DNA from: Pseudomonas sp. ADAK13
GTDB lineage: Bacteria; Pseudomonadota; Gammaproteobacteria; Pseudomonadales; Pseudomonadaceae
Length of the DNA: 64,000 nt
Assembly: GCF_012935715.1 (NCBI RefSeq)
Contig: NZ_CP052860.1
Location: 3,720,001-3,784,000, forward strand
Direction of reading: 5' to 3'
Shown one piece after another: positions 8,433-16,787 of the stretch. The notes beneath the pieces are model-generated. The model was not told the DNA's origin. It did no database searches and worked only from the letters and a program-made list of their open reading frames with translations. The translations under genes and the position numbers were made by a program. Within the stretch, counting starts at the first letter, position 1. The number at the start of each line of letters is the position of its first letter.

Positions 8433-9244
8433 GCCCGCGCTCCTTCGTACCAGGGGAACGCACGCCGGGTCAGGGCCTTGAGGCCCCAGTCCATCAGCCA
8501 GGCCAGCAGGGTGATCCACACCACGTAGGGCAGGATCACGTCCATCGCCAGGTAGCGGCGCACCAGGAAGATCCGGTAGCCCAAACCGTCGGTGGAGGCG
8601 ATGGCTTCGGCTGCGATCAGGAACAGCCATGCCGAACCGAGCATCAAGCGCAGGGAGATCAGCAAGCGCGGCAGCAATTGCGGCAGCACCACCCGCAGCA
8701 TCAGGGTCCAGGTGGAGGCGCCGAGGGTCTGCGCTTTCACCAGTAACTCGACGGGAATTTCCCGTGCGCGCTGTTCCAGGTCCCGCGCCAGGGCCGGGGT
8801 GATGCCGATCACGATCAACATCACTTTCGACAATTCCCCCAGCCCGAACACGATGAACAGGATCGGCAGGATCGCCAGCGGCGGCACCATCGACAGCACC
8901 GTGAGCAGTGGCGACAACGGTGCGCCGAACAACGGCAAGGTGCCGGCGGCAATGCCCAGGCACAGGCCGGCGAGGGCGCTGATGCCCAGGCCAATCGCCA
9001 GGCGGCGCAGGCTGGAGGCGCTGTCTTGCCACAGCACGTATTCACCCGTGCGGCTGTCGGCGCTGAAGGCCAGGCGTTTCACCGCGTCGCCCATTTGTGC
9101 GGCGCTGGGCAGCAGCTTGTCGTTGGGGTTGTCTGCCAGGCGCTCGGCTGAGCCAACGTAGTAGGCGAACAGCAGCAGGGCGAAGGGCAGCAGCACCAAC
9201 AGCAGGCGACTGGAGCGTTCCGGGTGACGGTTGATCAGGCGCAT
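8429..9244 (-). CDS. ABC transporter permease (guanidine/urea carboxylase region)
   Basis: This 271-residue membrane protein has a first hydrophobic segment at about residues 13-30 and further segments in the binding-protein-dependent permease core. The EAA-type loop lies around TLGASTWTLMLRVVLPQLLP, where permeases of this class contact the ATPase. It resembles the SsuC/TauC/NrtB type. It starts at 9244, 12 bases after the binding protein stop, and its stop overlaps the ATPase start as ATGA. Confidence 0.92.
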   Translation of the reverse strand: MRLINRHPERSSRLLLVLLPFALLLFAYYVGSAERLADNPNDKLLPSAAQMGDAVKRLAFSADSRTGEYVLWQDSASSLRRLAIGLGISALAGLCLGIAAGTLPLFGAPLSPLLTVLSMVPPLAILPILFIVFGLGELSKVMLIVIGITPALARDLEQRAREIPVELLVKAQTLGASTWTLMLRVVLPQLLPRLLISLRLMLGSAWLFLIAAEAIASTDGLGYRIFLVRRYLAMDVILPYVVWITLLAWLMDWGLKALTRRAFPWYEGARA

Positions 9245-9256
9245 GGCCGGGTCCTC

Positions 9257-10324
9257 TTACAGCGTGCCGTCGGCGGCCATCTGCACGTAGCTGGGGTCGA
9301 AATGCAGCTTGAGGTTGGCGGTGTCGCCGCTGGTCACGCCGTTGGCGAAGCTCATGCCCACGGCGCTGGTGTCTTTGGCGCCTTCACCCAGCAGGCCATG
9401 CTGGAAGGAGAACTCGGCGACCTTGCGCATGGTGGCGGGCAACTGCGCGCTGGTGGCGAAGGCCAGGGCTTCCTTGGGCGTGGCGAACAACTTGGTGGTG
9501 TCCAGTTGGGACTGGAAGCCCTTGAGGTCGGTGCCGGAGGCCTTGGCCATGTGTTCCAGGGCGTCGGTGCTGGCGGCGTTTTTCGCGTTCATCAGCGCGA
9601 CCACTTCAAACCAGGCGCCGGTCAGTGCCTTGCCCAGCTTGGGGTTGTCTTTGAGGGTCTGGGTGTTGACCACCATCATGTCCATGATTTCGCCGGGCAC
9701 TTTGCTGGAGTCGAACACTTCGGTGACGCCGGGCTTGGCCTTTATCTCCGAGAGCATCGGGTTCCAGGTGGTGACGGCCTTGACTTGGTCGGTGTTGAAG
9801 GCAGCGGCGATATCAGCGTCGGAGGTGTTGACCACTTTCAGGTCTTTTTCAGTGAGGTCGGCCGACTCCAGCGCGCGGGCCAGCAGGTAGTGGGATACGG
9901 AGAGTTCCACCAGGTTGACGTTCATGCCCTTGAGGTCGGCGACGGTCTTACCGATGCCCTTGATGACCACGCCATCGTTGCCGTTGGAGAAGTCGCTGAC
10001 CACCAGCGCGGTGCTGTCCACACCACCGGCGGCGGGGATGGTCAGGGCGTCCATGTTGGTCATGGTGCAGCCGTCGAACTGGCCGGCGGTGTACTGGTTG
10101 ATGGATTCGACGTAGTCATTGAGCTGCACCATGTCGATCTTGATGCCGTACTTCTTGGCCCACTTGTCGAGGATGCCTTGGCTGCCGGCGTACTCCCAGG
10201 GCATCCAGCCGGCATAAATCGTCCAGCACACGCTGAAATGGTCTTTGGGGGCGGCCTGGGCGGAAAGGCTCACCACGGCGGCGAAGGCGGCGGCGAGCAG
10301 GGCGGGTAAACGTATCGAGGGCAT
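9257..10324 (-). CDS. Periplasmic substrate-binding protein, first gene of guanidine operon
   Basis: This 355-residue protein has a signal peptide (residues 1-24, cleavage after AQA) followed by a NMT1/TauA-like binding fold. It matches the binding protein class found beside urea carboxylase genes (CWTIYAGWMPWEY near the mature N-terminus). As first gene of the leftward operon, it is preceded by a guanidine-I riboswitch. The start at 10324 has GGAG 8-10 bases upstream. That Shine-Dalgarno sequence lies about 50 bases from the riboswitch end, within reach of translational control. Confidence 0.92.
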   Translation of the reverse strand: MPSIRLPALLAAAFAAVVSLSAQAAPKDHFSVCWTIYAGWMPWEYAGSQGILDKWAKKYGIKIDMVQLNDYVESINQYTAGQFDGCTMTNMDALTIPAAGGVDSTALVVSDFSNGNDGVVIKGIGKTVADLKGMNVNLVELSVSHYLLARALESADLTEKDLKVVNTSDADIAAAFNTDQVKAVTTWNPMLSEIKAKPGVTEVFDSSKVPGEIMDMMVVNTQTLKDNPKLGKALTGAWFEVVALMNAKNAASTDALEHMAKASGTDLKGFQSQLDTTKLFATPKEALAFATSAQLPATMRKVAEFSFQHGLLGEGAKDTSAVGMSFANGVTSGDTANLKLHFDPSYVQMAADGTL

Positions 10325-10384
10325 GGATGCTTCTCCAGTTGATCAAGGGCGGACAGGAGCAACGCGGCACCGTAAACGGTGGCT

Positions 10385-10482
10385 TGTCTCCCGGGCTTTT
10401 ATCCCGCCGTGTAACCTCAACTGGAGGTCGCCGACTCTCGGACCAGCCACTCGCCTTAGCGAGCCGGAACCCTAGTCAGCCA
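10385..10482 (-). promoter_or_regulatory. Guanidine-I (ykkC) riboswitch
   Basis: On the minus strand all conserved blocks of the ykkC class appear in order: CTAGGGTTCCGG at 10475-10464, GGTCCGAGAG at 10444-10435, and GGATAAAAGCCCGGGAGA ending at 10387. This class binds free guanidinium and switches on export or breakdown genes. It lies in the leader of the operon for the binding protein, transporter, deiminase and carboxylase. After the aptamer there is a short hairpin (CACCG-TTTA-CGGTG) but no U-tract. A CTCC stretch could mask the GGAG of the first gene, so control of translation seems likelier than termination; that last point is inference. Confidence 0.93.
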
Positions 10483-10534
10483 TTGCAAATTGTGGTGCCG
10501 CGAACCTGTGATGACTCCTGCACGGGAGAGGTAA

Positions 10535-10551
10535 AGCGAGAGTCGTGCCAA
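10535..10551 (-). promoter_or_regulatory. Sigma-54 (-24/-12) promoter of guanidine operon
   Basis: The minus-strand sequence TTGGCACGACTCTCGCT has the invariant GG-N10-GC spacing of RpoN promoters and a near-consensus -24 box (TGGCACG). Transcription would start near 10524, about 40 bases before the riboswitch aptamer. Nitrogen-starvation control through RpoN/NtrC would suit a nitrogen-scavenging operon. I could not find a clear NtrC site upstream. Confidence 0.65.
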
Positions 10552-10788
10552 GTGGCACCGGCGCAGCAACGGCGTGGGTTGGCGCGAGGAGGAGGGCGCA
10601 GGGCGCGCAGAATGTGCGTTGTGCTGGTGCGGGGTTGCACTGCAATGAGGCGACGAACAGATGTATCAATCTATGTCGAAATCGCACCAGATTCCGATTT
10701 TGATGTCAGATATTTCGTCAGGCAGTGAAAGCTGTTTGCCGCCCCCCAGCGTCGCTGGGTGTGCTCTTCCGCGGTCCAGGAGGCCGCC

Positions 10789-11142
10789 ATGTATCGTCGA
10801 CTGCTTCTCATCGCTTTGCTCGGCTTGACCCTTTCCGCGTGCGCGCCCTATTACGGTGGCGGGCAGGCCTATTACGGTACCGAGGTCTACACGGCGCCTG
10901 CGCCGGCGTATTACTACGGTGGCGGCCCTTACTACCATTATCGCCAGGGTTACTACCCGCCACCGCAGCGGTACTACCCGTCGCCGCGGTATTACCAGCC
11001 GGCACCTCGCTACTACCCAGCCGGGCCAAGAGCCGGTTACCGGCCGTACCCCAATCAGGGTTGGGGCAGCCACTGGGGTAATGGCGGTGGCCGTGGCCAG
11101 GGCGGCGGTAATCAGGGCGGAGGCCGTGGCGGGCATCGCTGA
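10789..11142 (+). CDS. Tyr/Pro/Gly-rich lipoprotein
   Basis: This 117-residue protein begins MYRRLLLIALLGLTLSAC, a lipoprotein signal with Cys18 in LSAC. The mature chain is almost entirely Tyr, Pro, Gly and Arg: YY pairs recur every few residues up to about residue 80, followed by a Gly/Arg/Gln tail. Low complexity gives no fold call. The start at 10789 has AGGAGG six bases upstream; an in-frame start at 10759 lacks both that and the signal peptide. A terminator follows, so it is probably a single-gene unit. Function unknown; a cell-envelope role is likely from the lipobox. Confidence 0.8.
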   Translation: MYRRLLLIALLGLTLSACAPYYGGGQAYYGTEVYTAPAPAYYYGGGPYYHYRQGYYPPPQRYYPSPRYYQPAPRYYPAGPRAGYRPYPNQGWGSHWGNGGGRGQGGGNQGGGRGGHR

Positions 11143-11160
11143 TCGTATTTGTTGGAAAAG

Positions 11161-11183
11161 CGGCGCTCAGGCGCCGTTTTTTT
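11161..11183 (+). terminator. Rho-independent terminator after lipoprotein gene
   Basis: The hairpin CGGCGC-TCAG-GCGCCG is followed directly by a run of seven T, 18 bases after the lipoprotein stop codon. Confidence 0.85.
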
Positions 11184-11199
11184 ATACCGTTGGTCGGTA

Positions 11200-11215
11200 C
11201 TGTCATATTTGACAG
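11200..11215. promoter_or_regulatory. Inverted repeat upstream of small secreted protein gene
   Basis: CTGTCA-TATT-TGACAG is a perfect 6-4-6 inverted repeat about 90 bases upstream of the gene at 11303. Its right arm contains TTGACA, usable as a -35 element, so a repressor bound here would block it. The binding protein is unknown. Confidence 0.3.
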
Positions 11216-11302
11216 CTAGACTAGGGGGCACGGCTGTTGTTAGTTGGAGGCGGTCGTCTATTTGGCGTGTCGTTTTCAACATCGATTGACGGAGCCCATG
11301 GG

Positions 11303-11737
11303 ATGAGAGCCAGCACGCTCTATTTGTTATTTTTTGGTTTTTTCGGCATTAACACGTTAGCCGCGGCGCAAGCCTGCCCTTATCCGAGTGCCATCCGGTA
11401 CGTTGATGGGCACTTTCAGGGAACTGCCAAAGACTCCCCATGGGTAAGCCAGCCAATGGGCGGCCAGGACTTCGTGGAAACCTTCGTGGGGGCGATTTTT
11501 ATTCCAAGGGAGCCGGGTGAGCGCAAGAATGGCTATCTGGAAAAGTGCCTTTATAAAACGCTAAGGGAGAATACGGTCGCCTTGAGATACGGCCCGGCCC
11601 GAAGCGGCGGCACGATGTCGCTGGCAGATACCACCCACTGGCAACCGGGCACTGATGTTTTCGGGCAGCCGATATTTCAGTGTGACGACCGGCAACCCGA
11701 TAATTGCGCCTTCAATTTCGAGCCCTCAAAACGCTGA
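11303..11737 (+). CDS. Small secreted hypothetical protein (DUF3757-like)
   Basis: This 144-residue protein has a hydrophobic signal peptide (MRASTLYLLFFGFFGINTL, cleavage probably after AAAQA) and cysteines in the mature part, at ACPYP, EKCLY, QCDDR and DNCAF. This pattern would suit two disulfides in the periplasm. The CPYPSAIRYVDGHFQ opening and the SPWVSQ motif resemble small Pseudomonas secreted proteins of the DUF3757 type, but I hold that loosely. The start at 11303 follows GGAG by 8 bases. Its stop is only 8 bases from the convergent enoyl-CoA hydratase gene. Confidence 0.72.
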   Translation: MRASTLYLLFFGFFGINTLAAAQACPYPSAIRYVDGHFQGTAKDSPWVSQPMGGQDFVETFVGAIFIPREPGERKNGYLEKCLYKTLRENTVALRYGPARSGGTMSLADTTHWQPGTDVFGQPIFQCDDRQPDNCAFNFEPSKR

Positions 11738-11744
11738 AGAGGGC

Positions 11745-12857
11745 TCAATAGTCAGACAAGTCCGCCAGCGGATGTCGCCCTTCCCAAACCTTGTGGAAGT
11801 GCGCCTGAACCACCGCTTCGGGGATCAAGTTGATATCCGGCCAATGCCAGTGGGGCTGTTGGTCCTTGTCGATCAACCGTGCCCGCACCCCTTCGCTGAA
11901 TTCCGGGTGGCGGCAGCAGTTCAGGCTCAAGGTGTATTCCATCTGGAACACCTGGGCCAGGGACAAATGCCGTGCCCGCTGGATCTGCTCCCACACCAGG
12001 TGCGCGGTCAGCGGGCAGCCTTCGCTCAGGGTTTTGCCGGCGCGGTTGAAGAGCGGGTCGGCGTGGTCACGCAGTTGGCTCAAGGCGCGCCACGCGCAGC
12101 GTACGTCCCCTACATCCAGCCATTCATCGATCTGCGCACGGCGCGGCAGCCACTGGGCTTCGGGCATCTGGCCGGTGGCTTCCTGGGCCAGGGCCTTGAG
12201 CAGGCTGTTGAGTTGCAGGTCGGTCTGCTCCTGCCAGTTCAATTGCAGCAGGCCTTCGAGCAGTTCGTCTTGTTGTTCATCCAGCAGGAAACGGTCGGCC
12301 AGGCCCAGGTCCAAAGCGTCGCGGCCATTCATGTGGGCGCCGGTCAGGCCGAGGAACAACCCTAACTTGCCGGGCAGGCGGGACAGGAACCAGCTGGCGC
12401 CCACATCCGGGTACAGGCCGATGCTGATTTCCGGCATGGCCAGGCGGCTGCTCGGCGTGACGATGCGCACTGCCGCGCTTTGCAGCAAGCCCATGCCGCC
12501 GCCCAGCACATAGCCGTGGCCCCAGCAGATCAACGGTTTGGGGTAGGTGTGCAGGCGGTAGTCGAGGCGGTATTCCGCGGCGAAAAACTGCGCGGCCAGC
12601 GCCGGCACTTCGCCGGGATGTTCACGGCAGGCCTGGGCCAGGCTGCGTACCTCGCCGCCGGCGCAAAAGGCCTTGGGGCCATTGCCGCGCAGCAGCACGC
12701 AGACGATGTGCGGGTCTTTGGCCCAGGTATCCAGGCGTTCGCCCAGGGTCTGAATCATCGGCAGGGACAGGGCGTTGAGTGATTTTTCAGCGTCCAGGCT
12801 GGCGATACCGACGCGGGCGCCGCCCGTGCCAATCAGCTCTTCGAAGTGCAGGTTCAT
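11745..12857 (-). CDS. Enoyl-CoA hydratase/isomerase family protein (3-hydroxyisobutyryl-CoA hydrolase-like)
   Basis: This 370-residue crotonase-fold protein has the oxyanion-hole motifs CAGGEVRSL and GYVLGGGMGLL. Its size (longer than the 260 residues of plain enoyl-CoA hydratases) and the pair EISIGLYPDVG and FLSRLPGKLG place it with 3-hydroxyisobutyryl-CoA hydrolases of valine breakdown. No other valine genes lie nearby, so the substrate is inferred. Two ATGs in tandem (12860 and 12857) are possible; the second has GAGG at the better distance. Confidence 0.85.
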   Translation of the reverse strand: MNLHFEELIGTGGARVGIASLDAEKSLNALSLPMIQTLGERLDTWAKDPHIVCVLLRGNGPKAFCAGGEVRSLAQACREHPGEVPALAAQFFAAEYRLDYRLHTYPKPLICWGHGYVLGGGMGLLQSAAVRIVTPSSRLAMPEISIGLYPDVGASWFLSRLPGKLGLFLGLTGAHMNGRDALDLGLADRFLLDEQQDELLEGLLQLNWQEQTDLQLNSLLKALAQEATGQMPEAQWLPRRAQIDEWLDVGDVRCAWRALSQLRDHADPLFNRAGKTLSEGCPLTAHLVWEQIQRARHLSLAQVFQMEYTLSLNCCRHPEFSEGVRARLIDKDQQPHWHWPDINLIPEAVVQAHFHKVWEGRHPLADLSDY

Positions 12858-12989
12858 CATGACCTCAATCGAGAAAGTGAAGGTTCAGTATGATCGCTTC
12901 GTGGGAAAGTGCCGGTTCTGCGTCAGATCAATTGACAAGCAGGGTGGGCTTTCCTAGGGTTCGCACCATTGTTTTTTCTGGATACAACC

Positions 12990-13682
12990 ATGACCACCGA
13001 CGACCGTATCAAACTCGAACCCAGCTGGAAACACGCCCTGCGTGACGAGTTCGACCAGCCGTACATGGCCCAGTTGCGGGAATTCCTGCGCCAGGAGCAC
13101 GCCGCCGGCAAAGAGATCTACCCGCCGGGGCCGATGATCTTCAACGCGCTCAACTCAACGCCTTTGGACAAGGTCAAGGTGGTGATCCTCGGCCAGGACC
13201 CCTACCACGGCCCTGGCCAGGCCCATGGCCTGTGCTTCTCGGTGCAGCCGGGCGTGCCGGCGCCGCCGTCGCTGGTCAATATCTATAAAGAGCTCAAGCG
13301 CGACCTGAACATCGACATCCCCAACCATGGCTACCTGCAAAGCTGGGCCGACCAGGGCGTGCTGATGATCAACACCACCATGACCGTGGAGCGCGCGAAT
13401 GCCAACGCCCACGCGGGCAAGGGCTGGCAGTTTTTTACTGATCGGATTATCGAGCTGGTGAGCGAGCATCAGCCGCACCTGGTGTTCCTGCTGTGGGGCG
13501 CCCACGCACAGGGCAAGCAGAAGCTGATCGACGCCACCAAGCACCTGGTACTGACGTCGGTGCACCCGTCACCGTTGTCGGCGTATAGAGGGTTTATTGG
13601 CTGCGGGCACTTCAGCCGCACCAACAAGTTTCTTGAGCAGAACGGCGAGACGCCGATCGAGTGGCGATTGCCGCCGGTGTGA
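12990..13682 (+). CDS. ung: Uracil-DNA glycosylase
   Basis: This 230-residue family 1 enzyme removes uracil from DNA. The water-activating loop is GQDPYHG (68-74, catalytic Asp70), and the leucine/histidine loop is [11 protein letters not shown] near the C-terminus. Length is normal. The start at 12990 ([13 protein letters not shown]) is chosen by family resemblance; the Shine-Dalgarno sequence is weak. It stands alone, divergent from the enoyl-CoA hydratase gene and convergent with the AbrB-family gene. Confidence 0.97.
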   Translation: MTTDDRIKLEPSWKHALRDEFDQPYMAQLREFLRQEHAAGKEIYPPGPMIFNALNSTPLDKVKVVILGQDPYHGPGQAHGLCFSVQPGVPAPPSLVNIYKELKRDLNIDIPNHGYLQSWADQGVLMINTTMTVERANANAHAGKGWQFFTDRIIELVSEHQPHLVFLLWGAHAQGKQKLIDATKHLVLTSVHPSPLSAYRGFIGCGHFSRTNKFLEQNGETPIEWRLPPV

Positions 13683-13693
13683 GAGGTGGGTGA

Positions 13694-13714
13694 GTGAGGG
13701 GGAACGCCCCTCAC
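13694..13714. terminator. Possible bidirectional hairpin between convergent genes
   Basis: GTGAGGGG-GAACG-CCCCTCAC forms a perfect 8-bp stem in the 40 bases between the convergent ung and AbrB-family stops. There is no U-tract on either side, so it may only be a weak terminator or an mRNA end stabiliser. Confidence 0.4.
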
Positions 13715-13722
13715 TACCGGCT

Positions 13723-14760
13723 TTAAACCTTGTCTGGCTGGCGGTTCCAGTGCCTGAACAACGGCTCCGCCAGAAACAGCACAAACAACAGGCGCATCAC
13801 CTGCATCGCCGTCACCAGCGGCACCGACAGTTGCAGGGTTTCTGCCGTCAGGCTCATTTCCGCAATCCCGCCGGGCATCATGCCCAGCGTCAATGAACGC
13901 AGATCCAGATGGGTCAGGGCACTCAAGCCCACGGCGGCCAGCGTCGCGATCAACATGGTCAACGCCGTACCGATCAACGTACGCCCCATGAACAACGGCG
14001 CACGCCGGAAGAACTGCCGGTTGAAGTGGCAACCCAGGCCGCTGCCGATCAGCCACTGGCCGATCTGGCTGCCACCGTCTGGCAGGCCGATGTGCAAGTC
14101 CCAGGTGATACTGACGGCAGCACTCACCAACAGCGGCCCGAACAGCCAAGGGTTGGGCTGGCGCAAACGCTGCCAACCCCAGGCCACCAACGCGCCGACG
14201 GGGAAGAGCACCGCCAGCCAGGTCCAATCCACCGTCGCCGGATGAAACTGCGGAGCGCCTTCGCCGAGCAAGTACTTGAACGCCGCCGGCACACACAGCA
14301 CCACCACCAACACCCGCAAACTCTGGCCCGCCGCGACACGGCTGAGCACCGCGCCATTGCGTGCGCCGAGGTTGACCATCTCCCCCGAGCCGCCCGGCAT
14401 GCTGGAGAAAAACGCCGTGGCGCGGTCTTCACCGCTGCGGCGCATCAACCACACCCCCACAATGCTGGAGAGGCTGGTGACCAGCGCGCCGAAGAAGATC
14501 AGGCCGAAGTGGCTCATCACCTGCTCCATCACCACCGGGGTGAAGTGCAGGCCGATACCGATGCCCACGACCCATTGGCCGCATTTGCGGCCGCCGGGAA
14601 TTTCTGCGAGTTGCCAGGGTGTGAGGCAGCGCACGAGGATGATCGCCAGCAACGAGCCGACCATGTACGGCAATGGCCAGCCGATCTGGCTGGCGAGGTA
14701 CCCGCCCAGCAGACCGACCAGCGGTGTTGCCCACCAGTTTCTAAACGTGGCCTCAGACAT
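13723..14760 (-). CDS. AbrB-family (duplicated domain) membrane protein
   Basis: This 345-residue protein is very hydrophobic, with about ten predicted membrane segments. It shows the internal duplication of the family: GGYLASQIGWPLPYMVGSL in the first half, MPGGSGEM and MPGGIAEMSL in each half. These proteins (not the AbrB regulator of Bacillus) are often called ammonia monooxygenase or regulator by mis-annotation. Here it overlaps the tctA stop by 8 bases, so it is the last gene of the tricarboxylate operon. An accessory transport role is inferred. Confidence 0.85.
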   Translation of the reverse strand: MSEATFRNWWATPLVGLLGGYLASQIGWPLPYMVGSLLAIILVRCLTPWQLAEIPGGRKCGQWVVGIGIGLHFTPVVMEQVMSHFGLIFFGALVTSLSSIVGVWLMRRSGEDRATAFFSSMPGGSGEMVNLGARNGAVLSRVAAGQSLRVLVVVLCVPAAFKYLLGEGAPQFHPATVDWTWLAVLFPVGALVAWGWQRLRQPNPWLFGPLLVSAAVSITWDLHIGLPDGGSQIGQWLIGSGLGCHFNRQFFRRAPLFMGRTLIGTALTMLIATLAAVGLSALTHLDLRSLTLGMMPGGIAEMSLTAETLQLSVPLVTAMQVMRLLFVLFLAEPLFRHWNRQPDKV

Positions 14761-16267
14761 CGGCCACGGCACGACGCTGCAGGGAACGCTTGCGCCAGAT
14801 GCGCAGCAGCGGGAACAACAACATCAAGGCAGTCAGTACCCACACACCGAAGGTGATCGGGCTGGACCAGAGGATCTGCAATTCGCCGTTGGAAATCGAC
14901 AGCGCACGACGCAGGTTCTGCTCCATCAAGCCGCCCAGGATAAAGCCCAGCAGGACCGGCGACAGCGGGAAGTCCAGCTTGCGCAGGATGTAGCCGAAGA
15001 TGCCGATGCCCACCATCAGGAACAGGTCGAAGGTGGTGGCATGGACCGCGTACACACCGATCGCGGTGATGATGGCGATCACCGGCACCAGCGCCCAGTT
15101 CGGCACGGCGAGGATGCGGGTGAAGATGCGGATCATCGGGATGTTGAGGATCACCAGCATGATGTTGGCGATAAACAACGAGGCGATCAGGCCCCAGACG
15201 ATGTCCGGTTGCTGTTGGAACAGCAGAGGGCCAGGGGTGATGTTGTACAGCGACAGGGCGCCGATCATCACCGCTGTGGTGCCCGAACCCGGTACGCCGA
15301 GGGTCAGCATCGGCACCAGGGCGCCGCAGGCGGAAGCGCCAATCGCGGTTTCCGGAGCGGCCAGGCCGCGCATGTCGCCCTGGCCGAATTTACCGCTGGC
15401 ACCGGCCAGGCGTTTCTCGGTCATGTAGGCCACGGCGGAAGCCAGTGTGGCACCCGCGCCCGGCAGTACACCCATGATGAAACCCAGCAGGCCGCAGCGA
15501 ATATTCACGACGAACACCGCAGAAGCTTCCTTCAGGTTGAACATCATCCGTCCGGTGGCTTTTACCGCTTCCTGGCCACGGTGGGTTTTTTCCAGCAGCA
15601 ACAGGATCTCGCTGATGGAGAACAGGCCCAACACCAACACCACGAATTGAATGCCGTCGGTCAGGTGGATGTTATCGCCGGTGAAACGGTACACGCCGCT
15701 GTTGGCATCGATACCCACCGCTGACAGAAACAGGCCGATCAACGCGGCGACAAAAGTCTTCAGCGGTTTATCACCCGCCATGCCGCCCAGGCAGACAATG
15801 GCGAACACCATCAGTACGAAATATTCCGCCGGGCCGAAGGCAATCGCCCACTTGGCCAGCAGCGGGGCGAACAACACCATGCCGCAGGTGGCGATAAACG
15901 CACCGATGAACGAACTCCACGCCGACAGCGACAACGCCACGCCCGCCAGGCCTTTACGGGCCATCGGGTAACCGTCGAGGGTGGTCATCACGGTGGAGGC
16001 TTCACCCGGGATGTTCAGCAGGATCGAGCTGATACGCCCGCCGTATTCACAGCCCAGGTACACGGCGGCCAGCAGGATCAGCGCCGACTCAGGCGGCAGC
16101 CCGAGGGCGAACGCGATGGGGATCAACAACGCCACGCCGTTGATCGGGCCCAGGCCCGGCAACAGGCCGACCACGGTGCCGATCAAGGTGCCGCACAGCG
16201 CGGTGATCAGGTTGTAAGGGGTCAGTGCAACGCCGAAGCCCTGGCCCAAATAGCTGAACGTATCCAT
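14753..16267 (-). CDS. tctA: Tripartite tricarboxylate transporter, large membrane subunit TctA
   Basis: This 504-residue protein is the large membrane subunit of a TTT system, with about 11-12 hydrophobic segments and the conserved TctA signatures LPGLGPINGVALLIP near the N-terminus and GVLPGAGATLAS in the centre. It forms the channel driven by ion gradients, with TctB and the binding protein TctC. The start at 16267 has GGAG upstream; the frame is open to 16312 but that overlaps tctB. The gap to tctB is one base. Confidence 0.95.
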   Translation of the reverse strand: MDTFSYLGQGFGVALTPYNLITALCGTLIGTVVGLLPGLGPINGVALLIPIAFALGLPPESALILLAAVYLGCEYGGRISSILLNIPGEASTVMTTLDGYPMARKGLAGVALSLSAWSSFIGAFIATCGMVLFAPLLAKWAIAFGPAEYFVLMVFAIVCLGGMAGDKPLKTFVAALIGLFLSAVGIDANSGVYRFTGDNIHLTDGIQFVVLVLGLFSISEILLLLEKTHRGQEAVKATGRMMFNLKEASAVFVVNIRCGLLGFIMGVLPGAGATLASAVAYMTEKRLAGASGKFGQGDMRGLAAPETAIGASACGALVPMLTLGVPGSGTTAVMIGALSLYNITPGPLLFQQQPDIVWGLIASLFIANIMLVILNIPMIRIFTRILAVPNWALVPVIAIITAIGVYAVHATTFDLFLMVGIGIFGYILRKLDFPLSPVLLGFILGGLMEQNLRRALSISNGELQILWSSPITFGVWVLTALMLLFPLLRIWRKRSLQRRAVADV

Positions 16268-16268
16268 A

Positions 16269-16727
16269 TCAGTTCTCCAGAACTTCAAGCAGGCCGAGCG
16301 GCAGCGGTACATCCATGGCCTTATCGAACAGCAGATAAAGACCGATGCTCATCAAGGTCACGATCACCACGCTGGGCAACCAGCGGCCGCCATACAGGCG
16401 CGCCATGGGAATGCCGATCAGCATGCTGCTGAGGATGAAACCCAGGGGTTCGAACGTGCCGGCGAAAATCACCAATAGCGTGACGCAGACCGCGATCTTG
16501 ACCAGGGTTTCGCGGTCCAGCGCCGGTTCTTCCTCGGTGTGCTTGGTGGGCTGCGGGCGAAACAGCATGTAGATCAGGCCCAGGCTCATCAGCCCGAGCA
16601 TCAGCAGCGGGTAGGCGCGAGGTCCTACCGGCTCGTAGGAAAACGATGCCTGATACGGCCAGGCCATCAGCGCCAGGCCGGCGCAGACCAGCAACATGAA
16701 CGAGGCGAAAATGCGTTGTAAGAGCAT
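16269..16727 (-). CDS. tctB: Tripartite tricarboxylate transporter, small membrane subunit TctB
   Basis: This 152-residue protein has four hydrophobic segments (about 5-22, 43-60, 81-97, 118-135), as in TctB. It accompanies TctA in the membrane. AGGAG lies 6 bases upstream of the ATG at 16727, and an in-frame start at 16745 would bury that site. Divergence is high in this subunit, and the call leans on context and topology. Confidence 0.92.
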   Translation of the reverse strand: MLLQRIFASFMLLVCAGLALMAWPYQASFSYEPVGPRAYPLLMLGLMSLGLIYMLFRPQPTKHTEEEPALDRETLVKIAVCVTLLVIFAGTFEPLGFILSSMLIGIPMARLYGGRWLPSVVIVTLMSIGLYLLFDKAMDVPLPLGLLEVLEN

Positions 16728-16787
16728 GCAAAACTCCTGGGCCACACCCCCGATGCGCAGGGGCGTGGCCGCGCGAACAAGGGGCGA

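Noticed and set aside
7668..9032. Apparent fusion of extra sequence to the N-terminus of the ABC ATPase
   Set aside because: The upstream part lies out of frame inside the permease gene; the ATPase starts at 8432 with an ATGA junction.
10620..10650. Possible NtrC site (GGTGC and TGCAC half-sites) upstream of the guanidine operon
   Set aside because: The half-sites are in the reverse order to the NtrC consensus (GCACC then GGTGC), so I do not call it.
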